64,000 nt of DNA from Rhizorhabdus phycosphaerae (GTDB lineage: Bacteria; Pseudomonadota; Alphaproteobacteria; Sphingomonadales; Sphingomonadaceae): NCBI RefSeq assembly GCF_011044255.1, contig NZ_CP049107.1, positions 1,240,001 to 1,304,000 on the forward strand. Reading direction: 5' to 3'. The position numbers and the translations under genes are program-made. The notes under the pieces were generated by a model that worked only from the letters and a program-made list of their open reading frames with translations, did not search any database and was not told the DNA's origin. The first letter of the stretch is position 1. Each line of letters starts with the position of its first letter. Below, piece after piece: positions 28,783 to 36,485 of this stretch.

Positions 28783-29189
28783 GCCAGAGTCCCCTCCTCC
28801 TCGTCGCGCGGCCATTGCGCGCGGTAGCTCGCCAGATCGAAATAATCGCGCCAGTGACGGATCATCCCGTCCTCGATTTCGAAAGTCCCCATGATCGGCA
28901 GGACGATCGGTTGTCCGCGAACGACCATCCGGTCGACACGCTCGGTCAGGACGCGCGTGCCGTCGGATGCCACCGCGAGAACCTCCCAGTTACAAGCCTC
29001 CATCCGCGCAGCCGCTCCGCGGAGATAAGCCTCGACGTCGGCCTTGCCCCAAAGCGGTGCCATCGGAATATTGTGGTAGGCGATCTGCGGATGGAGCAGC
29101 GCCATCGCCGCGTCCATGTCGAGTCTGTCCCATGCCGCGCAGAAGGCGAGCACGATGTCGATCGGCTGCGATTGCGATTCTCTCTCCAT
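28779..29189 (-). CDS. Limonene-1,2-epoxide hydrolase-type (SnoaL/NTF2-fold) enzyme
   Basis: The 136 residues match the compact LEH fold and keep its whole catalytic set: Tyr38 and Asn40 in YHNIP (water-positioning pair), Arg84-x-Asp86 in TERVDR, and Asp115 in HWRDYFD. Such enzymes add water to small epoxides in one step. The ATG at 29189 gives the family's usual length; the frame extends to 29273 but that would include the divergent promoter. It is well placed to process an epoxide made by the P450s, though this is inference. Confidence 0.85.
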   Translation of the reverse strand: MERESQSQPIDIVLAFCAAWDRLDMDAAMALLHPQIAYHNIPMAPLWGKADVEAYLRGAAARMEACNWEVLAVASDGTRVLTERVDRMVVRGQPIVLPIMGTFEIEDGMIRHWRDYFDLASYRAQWPRDEEEGTLA

Positions 29190-29221
29190 GAGCGGGACTT
29201 GACAGATCGGAGCGCACACGG

Positions 29222-29246
29222 GAAGTATCGATTTCGATATAAATGA
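29222..29246. promoter_or_regulatory. Operator site D in the divergent promoter (epoxide hydrolase / VOC gene)
   Basis: TATCGATTTCGATATAAAT, with core ATCGATTTCGAT at 29227-29238, ends 15 bp before the VOC gene start. It shares ATTTCGATATRAAT exactly with site E at 32.31 kb. It could control both divergent operons. Confidence 0.72.
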
Positions 29247-29253
29247 GGACGGG

Positions 29254-29802
29254 ATGCCCATTACACGCAGCACGCCGGACCGTCAGCGGTTCGTGCAAAA
29301 CGCCTATGTTGTCTGGGATCTCGACGAGGCCATCGTCCGGTGGAACCGGCTGACCGGCATCGGCCCCTTTATGGTGCGGCGGCATATCCGCCTCAATGAT
29401 GTCCGCTATCGGGGCCAGCCGAGCACGCTCGACATCAGCGCGGCCCACGCCCAGGCGGGCGATGTCCAGATCGAACTGGTGACCCAGCATTGCGCGCAGC
29501 CATCGGCCTTTCGCGACATGTTCGCTGTAGGCGAGGAAGGGCTTCACCATGTCGCGCTGTTCCCGGAAGATCATGACGCGATGGTCGACCATTATGCCAG
29601 GCTCGGCCATGTCGCGGCGACCGACTTCGTGACGGCCGAGGGGCGCGGCGCGACCTATGTCGACACGCGCGCGACGCTTGGCCACATGGTCGAAATCTAC
29701 CGGGTCAACGACAGCCTGTTCGACTTCTACGCCAGGATCGCGGCGGCCGCCGACGGATGGGACGGACGACAATTGACCATTGAAATGGGGACAGGCGCTT
29801 GA
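29254..29802 (+). CDS. VOC (glyoxalase/bleomycin-resistance) superfamily protein
   Basis: The 182 residues show paired VOC modules: QNAYVVWDLDEAIVRW at the start, LHHVALFPEDHD in the middle and GHMVEIYRV near the end. The His and Glu in the latter two fit metal-ligand positions. Members are epimerases, lyases or extradiol dioxygenases, and the exact reaction cannot be named. It heads a plus-strand run of VOC, hydratase, MFS and MarR genes, each overlapping the next by 4 nt, and has operator D immediately upstream. Confidence 0.83.
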   Translation: MPITRSTPDRQRFVQNAYVVWDLDEAIVRWNRLTGIGPFMVRRHIRLNDVRYRGQPSTLDISAAHAQAGDVQIELVTQHCAQPSAFRDMFAVGEEGLHHVALFPEDHDAMVDHYARLGHVAATDFVTAEGRGATYVDTRATLGHMVEIYRVNDSLFDFYARIAAAADGWDGRQLTIEMGTGA

Positions 29803-30578
29803 GGCCCGCCATCGACGAGATCGCGCTTAGGTTGGCGGATGCGTTTCGGACCGCACGTCCGATAGACCCGTCGGAACTCGGCTTCGACGCCGCCGACAGC
29901 TCCTGCGGCTATGCTGTTCTGGATCGCCTCGTCGAGGCCTTCCAGATTACCGGCCGCCGCCAGATCGGGTGGAAGATCGGCCTCACCTCGGCCAAGGCAC
30001 TTGCGCTGTTCGGCGCGGACGAACCCATGGTCGGCCGCATCTACGCCGACAGCAGGATCGACGACGGGGGCATGCTCGATCTGTCGCGCTGTTGTGCGCC
30101 GCGCGTCGAAGGCGAGCTGTTGATAGAGATCGACCACCTGCCCGATGCCGACGCTGACGACGCGGCGGTGGTCGCGGGCATCCGGTCGGTCCGTCCGGCA
30201 ATAGAGATTGCGGATTCACGGATCGCGGGATGGCCGCGTGCGGTGGGTCACGCCATCGCCGACAATGCCTGCTGCGGACGCATCCTCTTCCCGCCGAGCG
30301 GCTTTCCGGCCGACCAGATCGATTTTGCTGCCATTGGCATGACGATGGTGGAGGACGGCACGCTCGTTACGGAGGGCCGCGGCAGCGACTGCATGGGCAC
30401 GATCCTCAACGTCTATCGCTGGTTCGCCGATCGGGCACGCCGCGCCGGATGGGAGGTGAAGGCCGGTGACCTGCTGCTCACCGGGGCGATGGGCCGCGCG
30501 GTCGAGCCATCGCCCGGCCGCACCTATCAGGTCGCGTTGGGATCGCTGGGCCGATTGTCGCTGCGGACCGGGGCATGA
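29799..30578 (+). CDS. 2-keto-4-pentenoate hydratase / fumarylacetoacetase-type enzyme (MhpD-like)
   Basis: The 259 residues match the meta-cleavage hydratase family: GRRQIGWKIGLTS near 48, a metal-binding ExE in RVEGELLIEID, and LLTGAMGRAVEPSPG near the end. It hydrates or decarboxylates an enol-keto acid and is a late step in ring-cleavage pathways. It starts with TTG inside the previous stop (TTGA), a rare start that the overlap and the absence of another start support. Confidence 0.87.
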   Translation: MRPAIDEIALRLADAFRTARPIDPSELGFDAADSSCGYAVLDRLVEAFQITGRRQIGWKIGLTSAKALALFGADEPMVGRIYADSRIDDGGMLDLSRCCAPRVEGELLIEIDHLPDADADDAAVVAGIRSVRPAIEIADSRIAGWPRAVGHAIADNACCGRILFPPSGFPADQIDFAAIGMTMVEDGTLVTEGRGSDCMGTILNVYRWFADRARRAGWEVKAGDLLLTGAMGRAVEPSPGRTYQVALGSLGRLSLRTGA

Positions 30579-31804
30579 TGGAGCGCGGATCGCTCGCCGA
30601 GCTCAAGGCCGGCTGGCTGCTGCTGGTGGCTTGCGCGATCGGGGTCGGCTGCAGCGCGATAGCCCTACCCTTCTATTCGATCGGGCCGCTGACCAAGCCG
30701 GTCGAAGCCGCCACCGGCTGGGCCCGCTCGGAAATCCAGTTCGCGATCCTGTTCAGCTCGGGTCTGGGCGCGCTCACCTCTCCGATCGTAGGCTGGCTGA
30801 TCGAGCGCTACGGCGCCCGCCGCGTCGCCATGCCGTCGCTTGTGGGCGTGTCGATCGGGCTTCTGCTCGCATCGTTTGCGACGACGCTGGAGCAGTTCTG
30901 GGCCGGCTACGCCGCTGCCGCGATCCTCGGCGCAGGCTCGAACCCGGTGCTGTGGTCCCGTGTCGTCGCAGGCAGCTTCGAAAAGGCGCGGGGAACCGCG
31001 CTGGGTCTGGCGCTCGTCGGCACGGCCTTCATCGCGATGCTCCTGCCCGGGATCGTCGCCCTCGCCGCCCCTAGCCTCGGCTGGCAGGGCGCATTGCGGC
31101 TGATCGCAGCGCTGCCGGTCCTCGTCGCACTGCCGGTCGTCTATCTCTTCCTTCATCCGCGCGATACGGAGACCGCCAAGCAGGCCACCGTCGCCCGGAC
31201 AGGCCTCAATACGCGTCAGGCGCTGACGGACCGGCGTTTCTGGATCCTCACCGGTTCCATCCTATGCGGCTATCTGGCTATCTCCGGCGCTGGCCCGAAC
31301 CTGATCCCGACCTTGTCGGACCGAGGTTTCGACTCTGCCGCGGCGGCAGGCATAGCGAGCTTCTATGCGATCAGCATGATCCCGGGGCGTATCCTCTCGG
31401 GCTTTCTCATGGACCGGTTCTGGGCGCCGATGGTCGCCTGCGTGGTGCTGTTGCTGCCGGCAAGCGCCTGCCTGATCATCAGCCACTCAGCCGATCCGAC
31501 CATGCTCGCGCTGTCCTGCGCACTGCTGGGTCTTGCGGCTGGCGCCGAACTGGACGTCCTCGCCTTTCTCACCGCGCGCTATTTCGGTCTGCGCCATTAT
31601 CCGCAAATCTACGCGCTCAGCTATGTCGCGCTGGCGTCGGGCAGCGCTGTCGCCCCGACGATCTTTTCGCGCATTTACGAGAGCACGCAGGACTATGCTG
31701 CCAGCTTCCAGACGGCCGCGGCATTGTTCGTGGCTGGCGGCTTGCTCGTGCTTGCGCTTGGGCGCTATCCGGTGTTGCCGACAGGGGGAGACCAGAACCG
31801 ATGA
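30575..31804 (+). CDS. MFS transporter (monocarboxylate/oxalate-formate type)
   Basis: The 409 residues show about 12 hydrophobic helices with the MFS loop WLIERYGARRVAMPS between helices 2 and 3 and GFLMDRFWAPM between 8 and 9. Helix 1 has CAIGVGCSAIALPFYSIGPL. It probably takes up an organic acid or exports an intermediate. It overlaps the hydratase and the MarR gene by 4 nt each. Confidence 0.9.
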   Translation: MMERGSLAELKAGWLLLVACAIGVGCSAIALPFYSIGPLTKPVEAATGWARSEIQFAILFSSGLGALTSPIVGWLIERYGARRVAMPSLVGVSIGLLLASFATTLEQFWAGYAAAAILGAGSNPVLWSRVVAGSFEKARGTALGLALVGTAFIAMLLPGIVALAAPSLGWQGALRLIAALPVLVALPVVYLFLHPRDTETAKQATVARTGLNTRQALTDRRFWILTGSILCGYLAISGAGPNLIPTLSDRGFDSAAAAGIASFYAISMIPGRILSGFLMDRFWAPMVACVVLLLPASACLIISHSADPTMLALSCALLGLAAGAELDVLAFLTARYFGLRHYPQIYALSYVALASGSAVAPTIFSRIYESTQDYAASFQTAAALFVAGGLLVLALGRYPVLPTGGDQNR

Positions 31805-32259
31805 CCGACGCGATGCCGCCACGAACGCCTCCCCTGCGCGACCGCGTCTCCTTCCTCGTCCACCGCATCAACGCACATCTTCTGCGTATGACGAACCCGA
31901 AGCTGAAGGTCTGGGACATCGACCTGACAGAGTCGCGGCTGCTCGTCTCGCTGCTGGAAAATGGCCCGATGCCGGCGGGCGACATCGTTCGGTTGATGGC
32001 CTTGCCCCAATCGACGATTTCGCACCAACTCAAACGCCTCGAAAAGCGCGGCTATGTCCAGCGCACGCCGGGCGAGCACGACTCCCGGGTGATCATTGCC
32101 GAACTTACCGCGCGAGGCCGTCAGGTCGCGCTCGAAGCGAATGCGCTCAGCCGCGAGGTCACTGACCTGCTGGTCGCGGCGCTCGGTCAGGACAATCTCG
32201 AAGAGTTGCGCGGCGCGATGAAGCGTATCGACGACGCCCTGGCCCCAAAGGCCCGCTAA
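31801..32259 (+). CDS. MarR-family transcriptional regulator, candidate regulator of the catabolic regulon
   Basis: The 152 residues have the MarR winged helix: MPAGDIVRLMALPQSTISHQLKRLEKRGYV (about 57-86), then the wing HDSRVIIAELTARG. It is encoded last in the VOC-hydratase-MFS operon and immediately upstream of receptor 2. It is the only regulator between 9 and 42 kb, so it is the best candidate to bind the shared palindromes at sites A-E. The ligand would be a pathway compound. Confidence 0.88.
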   Translation: MTDAMPPRTPPLRDRVSFLVHRINAHLLRMTNPKLKVWDIDLTESRLLVSLLENGPMPAGDIVRLMALPQSTISHQLKRLEKRGYVQRTPGEHDSRVIIAELTARGRQVALEANALSREVTDLLVAALGQDNLEELRGAMKRIDDALAPKAR

Positions 32260-32304
32260 CCAAACCTTCCGACCGTCAAACGCGGCCATATTGGACTTGC
32301 GCGG

Positions 32305-32326
32305 CCGATATATTTCGATATGAATG
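32305..32326. promoter_or_regulatory. Operator site E upstream of TonB receptor 2
   Basis: CGATATATTTCGATATGAAT (core 32310-32321) lies about 50-65 bp before the receptor start. It aligns with site D (ATTTCGATATRAAT shared) and, reversed, with sites A-C. It is the least symmetric of the copies. Confidence 0.62.
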
Positions 32327-32371
32327 CATTTAAATCGAAAGCAATATTTATAACCGCAACAGGAGAGGTGC

Positions 32372-34642
32372 ATGAGGGAATCGGCTCGAGAGCTGCGTAA
32401 TGTCATTGGGTCGATGGCACTGGCCTTTGCCCTGGTCTCGCCGGCGGCAGCCCAGCAGGCGGCCGACGACAGGGTCGACGGCATCCAGGACATCGTCGTC
32501 TATGCGCAGAAGAAAGCGCGCGGCGAGCAGCTTCAGAAGGTTCCGATGGCGATCAGCGCGGTCGACGCGCGCACGATCGAGGCGAGCCATGCTATCGACA
32601 TTCGCGATCTCGGCCGCCTCGTCCCCAATGCCCAGCTCGACGGCGTCGGCACCTTCCCCGGTTTCGCCAACTTCTTCATGCGCGGCGTGGGCGTGAGCAC
32701 CAGCGTTCGCTCGCTCGATCCGGCCGTCAACATCATCCAGGACGGCATGGTCATCGGCTATCAGGCCGGCGCGATCCTCGACACCTTCGACACCGAGGGC
32801 GTGGAGGTGCTGCGCGGCCCGCAGGGCGTGCTGTTCGGACGCAATGCCTCGGGCGGCGCGGTCAGCCTGCGCAGCAAGCGCCCTACCGGGAAGAGCGAAG
32901 CGACCTTCAAAGTCACCCTCGGCAATGCCAACACGGTCGAGACGCGGACCGGCCTCGAAACCGCGATCGTCGAGGACAAGGTCTTCGCCCGCGTCGCCGT
33001 GCTGACGCGCAACAATGACGGCTTCTTCCGCAACGGCAATAGCGGCACCTTCGTTACCGTGCCCGCTACGGCCAACGTCAACCCGACGGGCGCGGCCGCC
33101 GCACAGCATAAGGAAGGCCGCGTCGGCGGCGCCGATCAGGTCGTCGTCAAGTCGACCTGGGTGTTCAACATGTCGGAGCGGACCGAGTTCACGCTGCTCG
33201 GCCAATATATCAATATCAACGACGGTGGCGGCGCGACGCGCTCCTACTTCCCGGCCGGCGCGCCGGCCCGCCAGCAGCAGACGCTGTGGGGCTATACGCC
33301 TGCCGACAAGAAGTGGGGCGTCAATCTCGGCACGCCGGGTTACACCGACATCAAGGGCTTCCACATCATCGGCGAGCTGTCGCAGGAAATCGGCACCGGA
33401 ACGCTCACCGCAATCGGCGCATACCGCAAGGTCAGCTATGACTCGACGCTCAATGTCGGCGGCGACCCGTTCGACGTGCTGATCTTCCCCGACGGCGAGG
33501 AGGATGCGAAGCAGAGCAGCCTCGAGGCGCGCTACAACATCACGGTCGCCGACCGCTTCGACCTGATGGTCGGCGCTTTCTACTTCAACCTGAAGGAAGA
33601 CGTGTTTGAAAAGCGGCTGACGCGCCTGCCGACGAGCACCCTGCGGCGCTACACGGTCAACATCTGGGATCAGGACATCAAGTCCTGGGCCGCCTTCGCC
33701 AATGTGGATTTCCACATCACGCCCGAGCTGACCGCGTCGGCCGGCGTCCGCTACAGCAAGGACACCAAGCGGATGCATGTGCAGCCGCTGACCAACTGCC
33801 CCGGCCAGAGCTTCGACTCCTGCGTTCTGGACTTCATCAACGCCAAGAAGTCCTGGGACGACGTCTCGCCCCGCTTCGTGGTGAACTACAAGGTCCAGCC
33901 CAACATCATGCTCTATGCGAGCTACTCGCGGGGCTATCGCGCCGGCAATTTCAACGCGCGCGCACCTTCGCGCGGCGGTGCGGCGACGCCGGCCAATCCC
34001 GAGACGGTGGCGTCCTACGAAGTCGGCGTGAAGTCGGACCTGCTCGACAACAAGCTGCGCTTCAACCTCGGCTATTTCCGCCAGAAATATGACGACATTC
34101 AGCGGCTCGTGCAGTTCGCCATCCCCGGCGAGTCCCCCGCGCAGCAGCTGTTCAACGCGGCAAAGGCAACCATCCAGGGCATCGAGCTCGAAACCGCCTT
34201 CGCCCCTGTGCGCGGGCTGCGGTTCGACGGGTCGCTCGGCTACACCGATGCCAAATATGACTCGTTCAACAATCTGACCGGCCTGCCCGCTGGTGTCAGC
34301 GCGACCAGCCTGCGTTTCGACCGCGTACCGAAATGGACCGCCTATGTCGGCGGCAGCTACGACTATGATCTGGGCGACGACAGCACGCTGTCCTTCCGCA
34401 CCGGCTATACCTGGCGCTCGCATGTCTACACCGACGTGCTCAACACGCCGATCCTGGAACAGAAGGCCTATGGCCTGTGGGACGCCAACCTCACCTATGA
34501 GCGTGACCGCTGGTCGGTATCACTGTTCGGCCGCAACCTGGCTAACACCGAATATGCTGAAATCAAGTCGCCGAACATCGGCTACAACGCCTTCGGCGGC
34601 ATGCCCCGCTATTATGGCGTCGAGTTCGGCGTCCGCTTCTGA
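32372..34642 (+). CDS. TonB-dependent outer-membrane receptor 2
   Basis: The 756 residues have a signal peptide ending near AAAQQA (about 27), TonB-box-like DIVVYAQKK, a plug with VEVLRGPQGVLFGRNASGG, and a terminal strand YYGVEFGVRF. Strong ribosome site AGGAGAGG precedes the ATG. It follows the MarR gene with a 112-bp gap carrying site E and is followed by two hairpins. The plug and barrel resemble receptor 1 in plan but differ in sequence, so the regulon has two uptake routes. Confidence 0.93.
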   Translation: MRESARELRNVIGSMALAFALVSPAAAQQAADDRVDGIQDIVVYAQKKARGEQLQKVPMAISAVDARTIEASHAIDIRDLGRLVPNAQLDGVGTFPGFANFFMRGVGVSTSVRSLDPAVNIIQDGMVIGYQAGAILDTFDTEGVEVLRGPQGVLFGRNASGGAVSLRSKRPTGKSEATFKVTLGNANTVETRTGLETAIVEDKVFARVAVLTRNNDGFFRNGNSGTFVTVPATANVNPTGAAAAQHKEGRVGGADQVVVKSTWVFNMSERTEFTLLGQYININDGGGATRSYFPAGAPARQQQTLWGYTPADKKWGVNLGTPGYTDIKGFHIIGELSQEIGTGTLTAIGAYRKVSYDSTLNVGGDPFDVLIFPDGEEDAKQSSLEARYNITVADRFDLMVGAFYFNLKEDVFEKRLTRLPTSTLRRYTVNIWDQDIKSWAAFANVDFHITPELTASAGVRYSKDTKRMHVQPLTNCPGQSFDSCVLDFINAKKSWDDVSPRFVVNYKVQPNIMLYASYSRGYRAGNFNARAPSRGGAATPANPETVASYEVGVKSDLLDNKLRFNLGYFRQKYDDIQRLVQFAIPGESPAQQLFNAAKATIQGIELETAFAPVRGLRFDGSLGYTDAKYDSFNNLTGLPAGVSATSLRFDRVPKWTAYVGGSYDYDLGDDSTLSFRTGYTWRSHVYTDVLNTPILEQKAYGLWDANLTYERDRWSVSLFGRNLANTEYAEIKSPNIGYNAFGGMPRYYGVEFGVRF

Positions 34643-34648
34643 TCCCCC

Positions 34649-34675
34649 GTTCCTGCCCGCCCGTCGGGCAGGAAC
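34649..34675 (+). terminator. Perfect 11-bp hairpin after TonB receptor 2
   Basis: GTTCCTGCCCG (34649-34659), a 5-nt loop and CGGGCAGGAAC (34665-34675) begin 7 nt after the stop. There is no T-run directly behind it; it may slow transcription before the stronger terminator at 34697. Confidence 0.6.
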
Positions 34676-34696
34676 CGCCCTTGCGAACCGAGGCAT

Positions 34697-34727
34697 GAGG
34701 CGCTCCATCCGGGGCGCCTCTCTTTTT
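34697..34727 (+). terminator. Rho-independent terminator after TonB receptor 2
   Basis: GAGGCGCTCC (34697-34706), loop ATCC and GGGGCGCCTC (34711-34720) form a 10-bp stem with one G-T pair, followed by TCTTTTTG. This ends the regulon region. Confidence 0.85.
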
Positions 34728-34985
34728 GACACCATGGAGCCCCACTTCTGAAACTCGGCCAAAACGGAATGAGACTGTGAGCACCACTGTCCCGCACAGG
34801 GTCTTGAGGCGGACCAGTGCCTGACAAGCGGAAACGCTGCTCTTCTGAGGGCTTTTCGAACCGGCGGCACGATGGCGCCAAAATGGATTTAGATCTCACT
34901 TCCCACATAATTGCGGCCGATTATCGTGGCGACTGTCCGGGATGGCCTCAGGCCCGTCCTGCGACGGTTTACGCGCGGGGGTATC
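34728..34985. other. Intergenic stretch before the secreted hypothetical gene, no feature recognised
   Basis: About 260 bp follows the terminator. No supported gene, repeat or operator is visible; it must hold the promoter of the gene at 34986. Small frames present on both strands have no family signature. Confidence 0.5.
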
Positions 34986-36284
34986 ATGACGAAGACGGCG
35001 GGGGTTGCCCTGTTCCTGGCCTTGGTGCTGGAACAGGCGGGTTGGACGCAGGCCCAGATGCCGGTGTTTGTTGGGACGAATGCCAAGCCGGTGTCCCAAA
35101 ATCCGGCCCCGGATCCGGACGATACGCCGGAAAGCATCGCCAAGGATGCCGAGCGGGACGTCAATGCTAACCGCTTCTACAACAAACCGGGTGCAACGCG
35201 TGCAGCCTTCGACAGCGCCTGGCAGGACTGCAGGCTGATCGCACGGGGATCGCGGACGCCATCAGGCACAATCTTCTACAATTATGACCCAGCCGTCATG
35301 TCGCCCATGGCGGCGGGTGTCGGCGGTGCCCTGGGCGGCCTCATCGTCGGCATGATTGCCGAGGGAGACCAGCGGCGAGCCAATCGTCGTGCCTGTCTGT
35401 TGATCCGTGGTTGGAGAATGGTCGAGCCTTCGGCGGAGCAATCCGCCAAGCTGGCCGCGATGCGCGAACCCGATCGACGTGCGTGGTTCGACGAGATGAT
35501 CGGCGCCGACAAGGTCGACGGCAAGATTACCGAACGCAAGAGCTTCACGCAGCTCAGCGATCCCGCGATGAACCTGGACGCGGCGATCACCGGAACAAGC
35601 AGCCTGTATTTCGGCAAGAAAATCCCGCCGGAGACGCCCCTCGCGCTGGAGCCTGGCGAGGGTGCGATCGTGCTCGCCTTTCGGCGTTCCGATCCCACCT
35701 CGGCAGGTCGTCACGGCGGACTTGTCCTGGCTCGGTACGACATCGAGAAACGCGAGTTGATCTACCAGCCCAAGGACTGGAAGAAGAAGGGCGACAAGAC
35801 CAGCTACACCAGGGACATCTTCAGCGACGACCGTAAGGCCGGACTAGAGGTGCAGATCGTCCGCCTGACCGCAGGCGACTATGTGTTGACGTCGATGGGC
35901 CTGGGCAATGTGCTGATGACCGGCAATTGCTTCGGGGCACCAGTCTTCCATGTCGGGGCGGGAGAGGTTCTCTATATCGGCGACTTCATTCCCTTCTGGG
36001 GCACCAAGCTGTCGAATGGCGGCAAGGCTTTTCAGCTCTCCTACACCAGCCATCCAGAGGACAGCCGCAATGTCATCGGCCGCTTCCAGCCTGAACTCGC
36101 CCGGCGCATGCAGTTGGCCACCTGGCGCAACAATGCGACCTATGGCTGCGGGGCAGTAAGCATGGATCGTTTCGACCTGCCTGGGGCGGAGCCGTTGCCG
36201 GCGATGGGGGCGGCGTCTCCGGCAGAAAAAATCGATGTGCCGGTTGACCTGTTGGCAAGCGACAACGTCACGGGGGTCAGCTGA
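34986..36284 (+). CDS. Secreted hypothetical protein
   Basis: The 432 residues start with a good signal peptide (MTKTAGVALFLALVLEQAGW, cleavage near AQA at 24). A proline/asparagine-rich linker follows, then a glycine-zipper-like hydrophobic stretch (AAGVGGALGGLIVGMIA, near 109-125) and a beta-rich C-terminal half. Phrases such as ALEPGEGAIVLAFRR, GGLVLARYDIEKREL and YVLTSMGLGN suggest a carbohydrate-binding-like or lipoprotein-type sandwich fold, but no family is recognised. The ATG at 34986 is chosen because it opens the signal. It is isolated between a terminator and a convergent GMC gene. Confidence 0.7.
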   Translation: MTKTAGVALFLALVLEQAGWTQAQMPVFVGTNAKPVSQNPAPDPDDTPESIAKDAERDVNANRFYNKPGATRAAFDSAWQDCRLIARGSRTPSGTIFYNYDPAVMSPMAAGVGGALGGLIVGMIAEGDQRRANRRACLLIRGWRMVEPSAEQSAKLAAMREPDRRAWFDEMIGADKVDGKITERKSFTQLSDPAMNLDAAITGTSSLYFGKKIPPETPLALEPGEGAIVLAFRRSDPTSAGRHGGLVLARYDIEKRELIYQPKDWKKKGDKTSYTRDIFSDDRKAGLEVQIVRLTAGDYVLTSMGLGNVLMTGNCFGAPVFHVGAGEVLYIGDFIPFWGTKLSNGGKAFQLSYTSHPEDSRNVIGRFQPELARRMQLATWRNNATYGCGAVSMDRFDLPGAEPLPAMGAASPAEKIDVPVDLLASDNVTGVS

Positions 36285-36485
36285 TCGGGGAACGCGACAC
36301 CATGGTGACCGGGCCCTGGCAGAAGCCTGCTTTCATGGCGCTTCTCGCCCCTGGCGCGATCTCTTGCCCGACCGTCCCGAAGCCCTCAATCAGGCAAGGG
36401 CTAGCCCGGGGGTCGTGACGGCAACTGGCTGATGCGCGAGCCGCCGCACTCCCCCCGTCTTCAACTCGCAAACGTCACAACGCCC
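36285..36485. other. 201-bp convergent intergenic gap, nothing recognised
   Basis: Lies between the stop of the secreted hypothetical gene and the stop of the GMC gene. No clear terminator hairpin with a T-run or coding signature was found. Confidence 0.5.

Noticed and set aside
32348-34423. Minus-strand 691-aa frame opposite TonB receptor 2
   Set aside because: Shadow of the receptor; starts and stops have no ribosome site or family match.
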